Source: Dysgonomonas sp. UBA5412
GTDB lineage: Bacteria > Bacteroidota > Bacteroidia > Bacteroidales > Dysgonomonadaceae
Length of the DNA: 64,000 nt
Direction of reading: 5' to 3'
Assembly (NCBI GenBank): GCA_002409595.1
Contig: DHNQ01000003.1
Coordinates: 29,579-93,578, forward strand
Position numbers and translations under genes: made by a program. The notes beneath the pieces are model-generated. The model saw nothing but the letters and a program-made list of their open reading frames with translations. It was not told the DNA's origin and made no database searches. Shown in pieces: positions 34,073 to 44,374 of this stretch (position 1 is its first letter; each line of letters opens with the position of its first letter).

Positions 34073-34651
34073 TTAGAAGTTCCATTTTAATGGTTCGAAG
34101 AAAGCTTGTGGATGTAGACATGCAGGACAAGTTTTAGGAGCCATTTTACTCTTAATAACGAATCCACAATTGCGACATTGCCAATCAATAGCTTCTTCAC
34201 GAGAGAATACACTGTTGCTTTCTACACGAGCAAGGAGCGCTTTGTAACGATCTTCGTGCATGTTTTCTACTTTAGCTACCATACGATACATTACTGCAAC
34301 TTCTTTAAAGCCTTCCTTCTCTGCTATGTCAGCAAAAGCAGGATAGTCGATAGCCCATTCTTCATGTTCTCCAGCTGCAGCCTCGATAAGGTTTTCAGCA
34401 GTAGTGCCAATCTTTCCGGCAGGATACGATGCTGTAATTTCTACCATACCTCCTTCAAGAAATTTGAACATACGTTTTGCGTGTTCTTTTTCTTGATCAG
34501 CAGTTTCTAAGAAGATAGCAGCTATTTGTTCAAAACCTTCTTTTTTAGCTTGGCTTGCAAAAATAGTGTAACGCATTCTTGCCTGAGATTCTCCGGCAAA
34601 TGATTTGAGTAGGCACTTTTCTGTTTCTGTGCCTTTAATACTTTTTTCCAT
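34073..34651 (-). CDS. rbr: Rubrerythrin (peroxide-reducing di-iron protein with rubredoxin-like tail)
   Basis: The 192-residue protein has the four-helix di-iron domain (LLKSFAGESQARMRYTIFAS, ETADQEKEHAKRMFKFLEGG, AAGEHEEWAIDYPAFADIAE, ENMHEDRYKALL) with the E-x-x-H ligands, then a rubredoxin-like tail WQCRNCGFV ... CPACLHPQ that binds one iron through four Cys. It reduces hydrogen peroxide to water in anaerobes. Length is normal. It lies near oxyR, and peroxide induction is likely but unproven. Divergent from the SulP gene. Confidence 0.97.
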   Translation of the reverse strand: MEKSIKGTETEKCLLKSFAGESQARMRYTIFASQAKKEGFEQIAAIFLETADQEKEHAKRMFKFLEGGMVEITASYPAGKIGTTAENLIEAAAGEHEEWAIDYPAFADIAEKEGFKEVAVMYRMVAKVENMHEDRYKALLARVESNSVFSREEAIDWQCRNCGFVIKSKMAPKTCPACLHPQAFFEPLKWNF

Positions 34652-34901
34652 AACTTTTTGATAGTTTTAATTGATAGTTTTTACAAAAATAATATTTATT
34701 ATTCTTAAAAAGAAATGAACCGGAATCATTTTGTAACTTTGGCGTATTAAAAATGTATAACAATAATTGCTTTTAAATAAGTTACTTAGAATGGGTCTAA
34801 ACTAGGGTGTTGAGACTTTTTGATAATATATTATTTATTAGTAACTTGTGTAAAAATCACTAATATTTTAATTTTTGTTAATTGGTTTTTCCGGTTTAAT
34901 T

Positions 34902-36608
34902 ATGAAGAAACAGCTATTGAAAGATTTCACGCCACAGTTGTTTATATCACTGAAGACGTACGATAAAGAAAAGTTTGTGCACGACTTGATGGCGGGGCTC
35001 ATAGTCGGTATTGTAGCCTTACCTCTTGCTCTTGCTTTTGGTATTGCATCGGGTGTCACGCCTGAACAGGGCATAATTACTGCTATAATTGCAGGTTTCA
35101 TTATCTCTTTTCTTGGAGGAAGCCGTGTTCAGATCGGAGGACCTACGGGAGCATTTATTGTTATTGTATATGGAGTTGTACAAACGCATGGTGTGAAAGG
35201 TTTACTCATTGCTACCATTATATCGGGTGTTATATTAGTTCTGTTGGGTGTGTTCAAGCTCGGCAAAATCATCAAATTTATCCCATATCCCATTATTGTA
35301 GGATTTACGAGTGGTATTGCAGTAACAATATTTACGACACAGATAGCCGATCTTTTCGGTCTGAGTTTTGGAGGAGAGAAAGTTCCGGGCGATTTTATAG
35401 GAAAATGGGTTATGTATTTTAAACATTTTGATACTATCAATTGGTGGAATACTCTGGTTAGTATAGCTAGTATCCTGATAATAGTATTTACTCCCCGTGT
35501 GGTAAGAAAAATACCGGGGTCATTAGTTTCTATTATTGTGATTACCGTTATAGTTTATTTGCTTAAAACGTATATGGGGATTGATGCCATAGATACTATT
35601 GGTGACCGTTTTCGTATCAATGCTGCATTACCGGAAGCTGAAATTCCCAGTATAGGTATGGCGACTATCACGGATCTGCTTCCCGTAGCGATAACTATTG
35701 CTATGCTAGGTGCAATAGAGTCTTTGCTTTCTGCTACTGTGGCTGACGGTGTAATAGGAGGGGAGAAGCATAATTCTAATACCGAGCTTATAGCGCAAGG
35801 TGTTGCTAATATCGTGACTCCGTTATTTGGCGGAATTCCAGCTACAGGTGCTATTGCTCGTACAATGACAAATATTAATAACGGAGGACGCACTCCGGTG
35901 GCAGGAATAATACATGCGATAGTCTTATTGCTGATCTTATTATTACTGATGCCCCTTGCCCAATATATTCCAATGGCATGTTTGGCAGGAGTATTAGTTA
36001 TAGTTGCATATAATATGAGTGAATGGCGCACATTTAAAGGTCTTCTGAAGGGACAAAAATCTGATGTGTCGGTTTTGCTTATTACATTCTTCCTTACTGT
36101 CATATTTGACTTAACGATTGCAATTGAAGTCGGATTATTGTTGGCTGTCGTTTTATTTATGAAGCGTATCAATGAAGTGACACATGTGTCGGTTATAAAA
36201 AATGAACTGGATCTGACCGATGAGAGCGAATATACTCAGGATGAAGAAATTCTTAAACTTCCAGAAGGTGTAGAAGTATATGAAATAGATGGACCATTCT
36301 TCTTTGGTATTGCTAATAAGTTTGAAGAGAGTATGCGTATTATAGGAGATAAGTCCAAGATACGTATAATCCGAATGCGTAACGTTCCCTTCATTGATTC
36401 AACTGGTTTACATAATCTTGAAGACTTGTGCCTGAAATCTAAGAATGATAAAATTCGAGTGATTCTATCCGGTGTAAGACCTAAAGTGCATGCAATGATC
36501 GAAACATCCCGCATTCCGGGAATGATAGGTGAAGCCAATATTTGTAATAATATCAATATAGCATTAGCCAGAGCAAAAGAAGTATTGCAGGAAATCAAAG
36601 AGTCTTAA
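34902..36608 (+). CDS. SulP-family anion transporter with STAS domain
   Basis: I use ATG 34902 (MKKQLLKDFTPQLF), not the TTG at 34875. The 568-residue protein has 10-14 membrane segments; GLIVGIVALPLALAFGIASG, GPTGAFIVIVYGVV and IPATGAIARTMTNINNGGRT are core SulP signatures. The C-terminal 120 residues form a STAS domain (YEIDGPFFFGIANKFEES, PFIDSTGLHNLEDLC). Bacterial SulPs move sulfate, bicarbonate or dicarboxylates with sodium or protons, and the substrate is not readable here. Monocistronic. Confidence 0.93.
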   Translation: MKKQLLKDFTPQLFISLKTYDKEKFVHDLMAGLIVGIVALPLALAFGIASGVTPEQGIITAIIAGFIISFLGGSRVQIGGPTGAFIVIVYGVVQTHGVKGLLIATIISGVILVLLGVFKLGKIIKFIPYPIIVGFTSGIAVTIFTTQIADLFGLSFGGEKVPGDFIGKWVMYFKHFDTINWWNTLVSIASILIIVFTPRVVRKIPGSLVSIIVITVIVYLLKTYMGIDAIDTIGDRFRINAALPEAEIPSIGMATITDLLPVAITIAMLGAIESLLSATVADGVIGGEKHNSNTELIAQGVANIVTPLFGGIPATGAIARTMTNINNGGRTPVAGIIHAIVLLLILLLLMPLAQYIPMACLAGVLVIVAYNMSEWRTFKGLLKGQKSDVSVLLITFFLTVIFDLTIAIEVGLLLAVVLFMKRINEVTHVSVIKNELDLTDESEYTQDEEILKLPEGVEVYEIDGPFFFGIANKFEESMRIIGDKSKIRIIRMRNVPFIDSTGLHNLEDLCLKSKNDKIRVILSGVRPKVHAMIETSRIPGMIGEANICNNINIALARAKEVLQEIKES

Positions 36609-36629
36609 ATACTTAACTCTTAAATTAAA

Positions 36630-36751
36630 TAAAGTACTGTAATCACTACAGTACTTTACAATAACCATTATAGAATCTTTATTTACCGGAGTTTCATAAC
36701 TCCAATGGTTTTTGGATTAGCTTCTTACTTTCATCTCGAAAGTAAGAAGCT
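36630..36751. repeat. Three successive hairpins between the SulP gene and the convergent DUF3823 gene
   Basis: TAAAGTACTGTA/TACAGTACTTTA (36630-36658, 12 bp), GGAGTT/AACTCC (about 36680-36692) and AGCTTCTTACTTTC/GAAAGTAAGAAGCT (36719-36751, 14 bp, perfect) follow one another. None has a strong T-run. Together they probably end transcription from both sides. Confidence 0.6.
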
Positions 36752-36797
36752 TGAATCTTAATGAAAAAATCACTAGTCATTTCATTAATCAACCTAG

Positions 36798-37478
36798 TTA
36801 TTTTATTCGTACAGATCCGGTTGTATAGATCAATTGTTCAACTCCCGATATTTTAATTCCAATGCGCGCATATAAGGCTACGCTATTACTAATATTACTA
36901 ATATCGAGGCTCACACTATTATTACCTACAATCGGTGACGAAACATCTTTATTTGCTTTCTTGAAACTATTATCAACAAATACAGTATTGTTTACATATA
37001 ATGTAACCCTTTCTATACTTCTGTTTTGAATAGCATTCTCCTGATCAATGTTAAAGGTTGCAGTCAGCGTATTTCCGTTCAGTACAAACTTTTCATCGCT
37101 GAGAGTAAAATATGGTTTCACAGGATATTCCACACTAGTAGTGCCTTTTACCTGTATGATAATTGTATCCCGGTCATTTACCCAAGGTCCGTTATTATCT
37201 TTGGTTACAAGCTTATAAGTACCATTGAATAATTTGGCCGAAAAAGTACCATCCTGATTTACATATACAGGTATTGAAACATTAGATAATTCATAGCCAT
37301 CTTGCCACAGTTGCATTTGTACTGCTCCTTCAGTTTGTCTTACACCTATTGCTTCCTTAGTGGTCGTACTTATGATTTTTCCAACCAAGTCACTTTTGGG
37401 TTCATCATAATTATCTTTTTCACAGCTAGAAAAAAGCAATGTGCATAAAACGGATATTCCTAAAATATATTTTTTCAT
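36798..37478 (-). CDS. DUF3823 lipoprotein, third gene of the second SusCD locus
   Basis: The 226-residue protein has a lipoprotein signal (LLFSSC, Cys19) followed by EKDNYDEP. The first 95 residues form a prealbumin-like beta domain (DLVGKIISTTTKEAIG, VYVNQDGTFSAKLFNGTYKL) and the second half is an Ig-like domain. This is the DUF3823 architecture seen at the third position of many SusCD loci for host-type or complex glycans. It probably binds glycan at the surface together with SusD. It is 41 bp from the SusD stop codon, on the same strand. Confidence 0.85.
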   Translation of the reverse strand: MKKYILGISVLCTLLFSSCEKDNYDEPKSDLVGKIISTTTKEAIGVRQTEGAVQMQLWQDGYELSNVSIPVYVNQDGTFSAKLFNGTYKLVTKDNNGPWVNDRDTIIIQVKGTTSVEYPVKPYFTLSDEKFVLNGNTLTATFNIDQENAIQNRSIERVTLYVNNTVFVDNSFKKANKDVSSPIVGNNSVSLDISNISNSVALYARIGIKISGVEQLIYTTGSVRIK

Positions 37479-37519
37479 TTCGAGTTCTGTTTTAGTTACT
37501 AGTCAAAATATTATATCAA

Positions 37520-39382
37520 TTATTGATATGGATTTTTTACTAACTTAGGATTGTTGTTGAGCCAACCTTGATCATAGAAATTGTAATAATTTCTCATTTG
37601 GAAATAGCGAGGATATCTTGTCGTATATGTCTTGATCTTATCAAATACCCATTTCCCATTTTGAGGGTGACCCGGTTGATTTATTTTGTATGGGAATAAA
37701 GAATAATACATTGCCGAAGAATTTTCACTATCATTATCCCATATTAAATGTGCACGTCTCCAGCGTTTCAGATCCCAATATCTATGGTTCTCATATACAA
37801 ATTCTACTCTATTTTCCTGAATAATATCATCCAGTGTTACTGATTTCAGATCTTGTATATCGGCTCTCTCTCTCACTTCATTGATATATCCGCATATTTC
37901 ATTTTGAGGTTTTCCCAATTCGAAAGCAGACTCAGCCAAGATAAGTAATGTTTCGGCATAACGAAATCTTGTAAACCAGACATCACTTCCTCTACCGCGT
38001 GTAGACGCATCTTTGTTCTCGTCTACGAATTTGCGGATATTGAAACCTGTTTTGTTTGCATATTCCTGATCGCTGTTTACCGGTCCATTTTGATCTGTGA
38101 TCAAACCGTATGTAGGGTCAACAATACCCATACTACCTGTGCGATTAGCCCATTTGCCATCTTTATCCAGATATTTTTGACCGGCTTGATAACTCATGTA
38201 AACACTTCTGAAAGTAGAACCCGGAGTGATAATAGTACCAAACAAACGTGCATCTTTTCCCTCAAATATATCTTCTAGTTTGTCATAAAAGATATAATTT
38301 CCTGCATCATCTTTTGTCTTTAATTCTCCATCTCTATTGTCTGAATATTCAAAGGCCTCTACTATATTCAATATTGGTGTTACTATATTGGCATCCACAT
38401 CTCCTTTTACTGATGTTGCTATATTCTCTTTTGTAAAACCATTTACTTTTCCCGGAGCAATGTAGTCTAAAGCCCATATAACTTCAGGATTTCCACTTTT
38501 AGTGATGAAAGCATCATAGAAATTTCGACCTGCATCATTCGCATTTTTCTTATACAAAGAATACAAACCACCCCTTTTGATCTCAGTAGCTGCTTCGTAC
38601 GCTATTGTATAAAACTTCGAAGCATCTGATGCTGGAATTCCAACTTCTCCTCCCGGTAGCCTTAGTTCGCTAGCTGTTGTATATTTAGCAATAGAACCTG
38701 CATAGATAGCAGCTCGGGCTTTCAGAGAAAGGGCTACCCATTTGTTTGCATGAGAGGCGTGGATATTCTTGTCGGGAGTATTATAAGTTGAAGCTTCTAA
38801 TAGTTTGGCTATTTCGCTACATTCTGATATTATATAATTGTAAGTATCGGCTTCGGTAGATCGAGCAACTTGCAGATCCATTACATTTGTACTTGCATTA
38901 TATGAATATATTTCATCTCCTACAATGGATACTCCTCCCAGACATTTTGCCATATTGAAATATGTATATGCCCTGATAAAACGGGCTTCGCCTTCGAGTC
39001 TTTTCTTTACATCTTCCGTAAGATCCGAATTATGATTAGCTGCATCGGAACGTAATCCCTGAAGAAATACATTGATATCTCTGATCAATCCATAGTCATA
39101 TATCCGCCACCAATCATCGGCATATGTTCTGTAATCTCTGATACCTCCGCTTGAGAAAGCTGCTTCATCTGTATGAGCATGTCCTCCGTTATCATCAAGG
39201 CTAGGTCCCCAATTTACTCGTCCATAAAAATTAGCTAGGACTGAGTTTACCATATTTATATCTGAAAATACTTGTTCATCAGTATAGATATTATTGGGAT
39301 CTTCATCTAAGAAATCTCCGCAGCTAAACCATGTAGTGCTGAAAATAAGAATACTTAATATATACAGTTTTGTCTTTTTCAT
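37520..39382 (-). CDS. SusD/RagB-family nutrient-binding outer-membrane lipoprotein
   Basis: The 620-residue protein has a lipoprotein signal (STTWFSC, Cys21) followed by GDFLDEDP, the usual SusD start. GEARFIRAYTYFNMAKCLGG is the conserved TPR helix, and the C-terminal RFRYAETLLILAESAFELGK with IIQENRVEFVYENHRYWDLK is the RagB/SusD domain. The length is normal. It lies 4 bp from the SusC gene. It should cap the SusC channel. No glycoside hydrolase is encoded nearby, so the substrate is unknown. Confidence 0.95.
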   Translation of the reverse strand: MKKTKLYILSILIFSTTWFSCGDFLDEDPNNIYTDEQVFSDINMVNSVLANFYGRVNWGPSLDDNGGHAHTDEAAFSSGGIRDYRTYADDWWRIYDYGLIRDINVFLQGLRSDAANHNSDLTEDVKKRLEGEARFIRAYTYFNMAKCLGGVSIVGDEIYSYNASTNVMDLQVARSTEADTYNYIISECSEIAKLLEASTYNTPDKNIHASHANKWVALSLKARAAIYAGSIAKYTTASELRLPGGEVGIPASDASKFYTIAYEAATEIKRGGLYSLYKKNANDAGRNFYDAFITKSGNPEVIWALDYIAPGKVNGFTKENIATSVKGDVDANIVTPILNIVEAFEYSDNRDGELKTKDDAGNYIFYDKLEDIFEGKDARLFGTIITPGSTFRSVYMSYQAGQKYLDKDGKWANRTGSMGIVDPTYGLITDQNGPVNSDQEYANKTGFNIRKFVDENKDASTRGRGSDVWFTRFRYAETLLILAESAFELGKPQNEICGYINEVRERADIQDLKSVTLDDIIQENRVEFVYENHRYWDLKRWRRAHLIWDNDSENSSAMYYSLFPYKINQPGHPQNGKWVFDKIKTYTTRYPRYFQMRNYYNFYDQGWLNNNPKLVKNPYQ

Positions 39383-39386
39383 ATCT

Positions 39387-42300
39387 TTAAAATGTTAAGT
39401 TACATCCAATACTAATTACTCTCGATGTTGGATACTGAAGCCCAGATCCTGACGAAATCTCCGGATCCATTTCTATATCACCCAGATTATCTATAGTGAA
39501 CAGATTCTGCATAGATGTATATATTCTGAGTTTTTGGATATATGCCGGAGCTGTAATTTTTTTAGGTAAAGTATACCCTAATTCAAGATTTCTAAGTTTT
39601 ATGTATTTTACATTCTTCAACCAAAAGTCATTTCTCCAATAGTTGCTGTGACTTGCATTACCCTCTATAAGTGTAGGATATTTGCCAGCTATCAAAGCAC
39701 TATTTGCATCATTTATGTCCGATAAATGCCATTGGTTCGACATATAATATTGGGGATTATTTCCTCCATCATGTAGAGGGTTTCTCATTTCCCAATCCAG
39801 ATAAAATGATGCAAAAGCCGATCCTCCAAATGTCATAGACAGATCAAAACCTTTATATTCAGCATTAATATTCAGATTATAGTTCAGATAAGGTACTACA
39901 TCATTGTCTCTATAGCCGATAGGTCTGTCGTCCATTTCGTTTATAATACCATCGTTGTTCACGTCTTTGTATATCAAGTCTCCCGGACGAAGAGTGGTAT
40001 TACCTTTTCCATCCACATTCACCGGATAGTTTGCTATCTGATCCCAAGATTGGAATTGTCCTACAACTTGTTTCCCCCAGTTGATACTGGCATAGCGTTC
40101 GTTCTTACTATTTCTGTAATAATCCCACGAATTACCACTACGAGGCTTGTATTGATGCCAGTCATAATTGCGGGCAAAAGTAAAGTTACCTCCAATACTA
40201 TAATTAAAATCTTTAATATTATCGCGCCATGTAATACTACCATCTATTCCTTTTGTCATTTCAGAATTAAGATTCTCTTGCGGTAAGCTGAATCCAGCTT
40301 CGTTAGGGATCAATACGTCATATCTACCTGCTGGTATACCATCCAATTTGCGGGTAAAATAATTGAACTCTCCACTAAGTTTATTGTCGAAAAATCCAAA
40401 GTCAACACCTATATTAAGCATTTTTGCTTTTAGCCAAGACAATGTTGTAACGGGAATTCCTCTAGGTTTAGAACCGGTAATATATTGTCCGTCCATAACA
40501 GCTCCACCATTATTATATGTATAACCTCCCAAAAAGTCGAATGGACTATAACCATTCGTATTATCGTCTCCTACAAGCCCATAAGATCCTTTTAGTTTAA
40601 GATCGGAAACAGTACTTTTTATTCCTTCCCAGAACGGTTCTTCCGACATACGCCAGCCTCCTGATACGGAAGGGAAGAAGCCCCATCTCTTATTTGTAGG
40701 AAATTTCCAAGAACCATCATATCTTCCGATAACTTCAAGTAGATACTTACTATCGTAATCGTAATTTATTCTACCAATAAATCCGGCTCTAGCTTCGGGG
40801 TTTTCTAAACGATCTTCTACATTTACCATCGTAACCAGATATATCTGATCGATAGGATTAGATGTTGGTCTGTCTTGCATCCAGAAGCGAGGCGTTTTTC
40901 TTCTTATAAATTCACCTCCACCAACAGCGGCTACATTATGAAGTCCAAATTTTCTCTTAAAATCCAATGTGATTTGTCCGGTTGTTTCTTCTACTTTTTC
41001 ATAAGTTCTTTCCATATATGGATTATCCATCGAATCTTCTACCGGATAGGTATCTGTGGCCTCGTCATATCTGTATAGCTTGTATGTGTATTCATGGTTC
41101 TTCTGAACTTTGTCTGCCAAATAGTATCCACCCAATACTCTGGCATTCAAGCCTTCCATGATTTCATAGTCAGCAGACATATTTAGTTGCATAACTCTCC
41201 ATGTCTCTTCGTAAGTTCCCGACAGATCATAGTTTAACATGGCAAAGTTTGTCGAATTATTAGACGATGTCTTGGCAGGATATTTAGGATTATCATTGGC
41301 ATAAGGACGTATTGTAGGCAAGTTTCTGTATATCGCAAACAACGCTGTCCAATAATCATCATTACCCGGTACTCCCGGATTCTTTCTTGTTTCCATACGA
41401 CCATTCATGCTTCCACCAAGTTTTAATTTTTTTGTAATATTAGCATCAATAGACATTTGAATATTTGTACGATTAAATCCTCCGTAGTTAACAATCACTG
41501 CATCTTGATTGAGATGACTCAAAGCCAAGTAATAATTAATGTTTTCAGAACCTCCGGTTATATTACCTCCTACATAGTTCATAGGCGAGGAGTTGATTAC
41601 AAAATCATACCAATCCCATCCCTGATATCCCTTTTCTGTACCTTGTTGCCATTTGACATAATCTTCTGCCGAATATTTCATATTAAAATTAGGATCAGCA
41701 GCTTTTTTTATTACGTCCGACTGATATTTAGCAGCTACATAGGTTTTGGCATCAGCTGGTTTGGGAAATTTGAAAAAGTCTTGCCATCCATAATAGGCAG
41801 TTAGGTTCACAGTATTCTTAGTCTCTCTTTTACCAGTTTTAGTCTTCACCACAACAACGCCATTAGCTGCACGTACACCGTATATGGCTGCAGAAGCATC
41901 TTTTAAGATAGAGATAGATTCTATATCGTTAGGGTCTATATTATTGAACTGACCCTCATCTTTTTGCACTCCATCTATTACATATAAAGGCGTACCCATA
42001 CCCCTGATGCGGATAGAAGTTCCATTTCCGGGACGGCCATCGGGCTGTCGAGAATTGATTCCTGCTATTTTTCCGGCAAGGGCAGTAGAAGTTGATGCTG
42101 CATTTGTTGTCATCAGGTCTTCTCCGCTTATGGCAGAAATGGCTCCGGTGATAGATTCCTTTTTCTGAGTACCAAATCCTACAACTACTACTGCGTCCAA
42201 CTCTTTGGCATTTTCGAGTAGAGTTATATTCATCAGGTTGCGATTTTCGCCCAATTTAATTTCTTGGGGAGAAAATCCTACATAGGTAATTGTAATAGTA

Positions 42301-42842
42301 GAGCCTACGGGTGCATTGAGACTGAACTTCCCGTCAATATCCGTCATCGTACCCGTTGTAGTTCCTTTTATAACTACACTTACGCCGGCAAGGGGTTCTC
42401 CAGTCTTGTCAATAATAGTTCCTGTAACCGGACTTGTTTGAGCTACTGCTTGTATAGCCTGAATGTCGTTGGCTTCATCTTTCTGAGCAAGAACAATCTG
42501 GCGATTAAAGATTGCATAAGATACATCGCCATTTGCAAATAATTTGTGCAGAATGTCGGAAATGTTCTCTTTGTTAGACGAGATGGAGACTTTGCGATCT
42601 ACATTTACAAGTTTTTTGTTGTAGAGAAACCTGAATTCGGATTGATCTTCAATCTTATTCAGTACATCCTCTATGGATACATTCTTCATGCTGAATGATA
42701 AATTTGCTGTTTGCGAATACGTAGTAATGCTAAAAGCACTTGATACACAGCAAAAAAAGAGCAATAATGAAATTTTCATAATAAGATAGATTTTGGGACT
42801 AATAAAACGCCGTTTAACTTTCTTAATTAAAATCGGTTTCAT
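39387..42842 (-). CDS. SusC/RagA-family TonB-dependent transporter with N-terminal STN (signalling) domain
   Basis: The 1151-residue protein has a signal peptide (the likely start is MKISLLLFFCCVSSAFS, with an extended start 21 codons earlier), an STN domain (about 48-118, LSFSMKNVSIEDVLNKIEDQ), a CarboxypepD_reg-like domain (about 138-222, VTGTIIDKTGEPLAGVSVVI), a plug with the SusC hallmark IRIRGMGTPLYVIDGVQ and a barrel ending ...VISIGCNLTF. The STN domain marks it as a transducer that senses its substrate and signals to FecR. A FecR and ECF sigma pair lies immediately upstream. This SusC both imports and senses. Confidence 0.95.
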   Translation of the reverse strand: MKPILIKKVKRRFISPKIYLIMKISLLLFFCCVSSAFSITTYSQTANLSFSMKNVSIEDVLNKIEDQSEFRFLYNKKLVNVDRKVSISSNKENISDILHKLFANGDVSYAIFNRQIVLAQKDEANDIQAIQAVAQTSPVTGTIIDKTGEPLAGVSVVIKGTTTGTMTDIDGKFSLNAPVGSTITITYVGFSPQEIKLGENRNLMNITLLENAKELDAVVVVGFGTQKKESITGAISAISGEDLMTTNAASTSTALAGKIAGINSRQPDGRPGNGTSIRIRGMGTPLYVIDGVQKDEGQFNNIDPNDIESISILKDASAAIYGVRAANGVVVVKTKTGKRETKNTVNLTAYYGWQDFFKFPKPADAKTYVAAKYQSDVIKKAADPNFNMKYSAEDYVKWQQGTEKGYQGWDWYDFVINSSPMNYVGGNITGGSENINYYLALSHLNQDAVIVNYGGFNRTNIQMSIDANITKKLKLGGSMNGRMETRKNPGVPGNDDYWTALFAIYRNLPTIRPYANDNPKYPAKTSSNNSTNFAMLNYDLSGTYEETWRVMQLNMSADYEIMEGLNARVLGGYYLADKVQKNHEYTYKLYRYDEATDTYPVEDSMDNPYMERTYEKVEETTGQITLDFKRKFGLHNVAAVGGGEFIRRKTPRFWMQDRPTSNPIDQIYLVTMVNVEDRLENPEARAGFIGRINYDYDSKYLLEVIGRYDGSWKFPTNKRWGFFPSVSGGWRMSEEPFWEGIKSTVSDLKLKGSYGLVGDDNTNGYSPFDFLGGYTYNNGGAVMDGQYITGSKPRGIPVTTLSWLKAKMLNIGVDFGFFDNKLSGEFNYFTRKLDGIPAGRYDVLIPNEAGFSLPQENLNSEMTKGIDGSITWRDNIKDFNYSIGGNFTFARNYDWHQYKPRSGNSWDYYRNSKNERYASINWGKQVVGQFQSWDQIANYPVNVDGKGNTTLRPGDLIYKDVNNDGIINEMDDRPIGYRDNDVVPYLNYNLNINAEYKGFDLSMTFGGSAFASFYLDWEMRNPLHDGGNNPQYYMSNQWHLSDINDANSALIAGKYPTLIEGNASHSNYWRNDFWLKNVKYIKLRNLELGYTLPKKITAPAYIQKLRIYTSMQNLFTIDNLGDIEMDPEISSGSGLQYPTSRVISIGCNLTF

Positions 42843-43247
42843 ACTTTTGTGTGTTTAGTTATTAAAAAACTCTGATAGACAATTTTGATAATTAAGCCTT
42901 TAAGGGGAGATGTTGCACGCATTTCCCCTTCTTCGTAATTATCGGTTTGGGTTGATTAATGAGGTTTTAGACAATTAGGTTATTCTCATAGGTATTGCTT
43001 TTTTAAGGTTAATTCTTCTTTATATTACAATCACGGTATTATTAGTTTCTCTGATCGATTGTTTGTCTTGTTGATAAGAAAATGAATTGGAGCCGTATTA
43101 GTTTAGTGTTGTGCTTAATAGGAAGTGTGTTTTAATTATGTACAATAAATAATCGGTTAATCACAGTCCGTCGCCCATTTCATATCACATATATATTATT
43201 TGCTCGATCTTATATATATGACGTTCCTTAGAAATGAGCCCACAACG
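42843..43247. other. Intergenic region upstream of the SusC gene
   Basis: About 400 bp of AT-rich sequence with no supported gene. It should hold the promoter used by the ECF sigma factor encoded upstream. No repeat or riboswitch is recognised. Confidence 0.5.
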
Positions 43248-43280
43248 AAAAAGCACTTTTTTTTGAAAAAAGTGCTTTTT
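43248..43280 (-). terminator. Terminator of the sigma/FecR transcript
   Basis: Perfect 15-bp arms AAAAAGCACTTTTTT and AAAAAAGTGCTTTTT around TTG, about 30 bp past the FecR stop codon. It separates the regulators from the SusCD transcript. Confidence 0.9.
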
Positions 43281-43310
43281 ATTTTATTCAGATCTTAAAT
43301 TTCGAATATA

Positions 43311-44357
43311 TTATTTGGATTTATATACCATAATAGTTTGCTTATGGTAAAAATTATTGCTGTCTTTTCTGTTTTGTATCTTCTTATAACGGATTGGGGC
43401 ACTGACTTCGAGCAAGTGTAGTATTTCGTCTAAGGATTCTCCTTCGAATGTGGCGTGATAAACATATTGCGTGAGCGATTTATCTTTTATAACAAAGTTT
43501 ATATTATACATTTGCCCAAGCCGCTTAAACACATATTCGAGTGGATCGTTACGAAAAGCGAGTATTCCATCTTTCCATGAGCACCATTTGTAGGTATCCG
43601 TCTCAGACACATTTGTTGCCGTATTTCCGTGATTATAATCCATCTTTTCACCGGGATTTAGCTTAGTTTTATCATTACCAGCTTTAATATCAACTATTCC
43701 TTTTACAAGGGTGACTGCTGTTACACTATCGTTTGAGTATGCTTCTACATTGAATGCTGTTCCGGTGGCTTTTACTTCGAGCATTTTTGTATGTACTATG
43801 AATGGTCTTTTTTTGTTTGATTCTACTTCGAAATAGGCTTCACCATTAAGCGATACATGTCGTGTATCTTCGTTAAACTGTATTGGGTATTTTATAGAAC
43901 TGCCGGCATTGAGCCATACTTTTGAACTGTCAGGTAAGTTTATCACAGAGCGCGTACCATACGGGGCAAATACTTCCTGATATACAGTCGCTTCTGTTTT
44001 TAGTGTCTTATCCTTTGATAAGTGTAGGTATGCAGAAAGAACAAGCAAAGGAATTATCGCAATAGCTGCTATTCGTTGCCAGTAATATAAAAATGATCTG
44101 CCTTTCTTTTCTTCAACAATTGAGTCGTTGAATCCTAATTTAGATGTAACATTTTTGTAAGCCTTGTCTGTATCTATTTCTTCAGGATCGAAAGGTAGAT
44201 TTGATAAATCCCAAATGTTTTTTAGTTCTAAAAATATTTCTTTGTGGGCATTATCTTCTTTTATCCATAAGTCAACTCTCTCTATTTCTTCGGCTGAGGC
44301 TTCTCCTGAAAAAACTTTTAGAATGATTGCTTCTATATTATTATTTATTTTCATCAT
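43311..44357 (-). CDS. FecR-family anti-sigma factor
   Basis: The 348-residue protein has a cytoplasmic N-part (about 1-90, with ANTI-sigma-like helix NNIEAIILKVFSGEASAEEI), one membrane span (about 93-112) and a periplasmic FecR domain: VFAPYGTRSVINLPDSSKVW, LNAGSSIKYP and GEAYFEVESNKKRPFIVHTK. The C-terminal DUF4974-type segment (YVFKRLGQMYNINFVIKD) contacts the STN domain of a SusC. It holds the sigma factor inactive until the transporter signals. 17 bp after the sigma gene. Confidence 0.95.
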   Translation of the reverse strand: MMKINNNIEAIILKVFSGEASAEEIERVDLWIKEDNAHKEIFLELKNIWDLSNLPFDPEEIDTDKAYKNVTSKLGFNDSIVEEKKGRSFLYYWQRIAAIAIIPLLVLSAYLHLSKDKTLKTEATVYQEVFAPYGTRSVINLPDSSKVWLNAGSSIKYPIQFNEDTRHVSLNGEAYFEVESNKKRPFIVHTKMLEVKATGTAFNVEAYSNDSVTAVTLVKGIVDIKAGNDKTKLNPGEKMDYNHGNTATNVSETDTYKWCSWKDGILAFRNDPLEYVFKRLGQMYNINFVIKDKSLTQYVYHATFEGESLDEILHLLEVSAPIRYKKIQNRKDSNNFYHKQTIMVYKSK

Positions 44358-44374
44358 ATTATCTCGAATAATAT

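Noticed and set aside
35555..36172. 205-codon open frame antisense to the SulP gene
   Set aside because: It mirrors the SulP coding frame, has no family resemblance and the SulP protein is complete, so it is a shadow frame.
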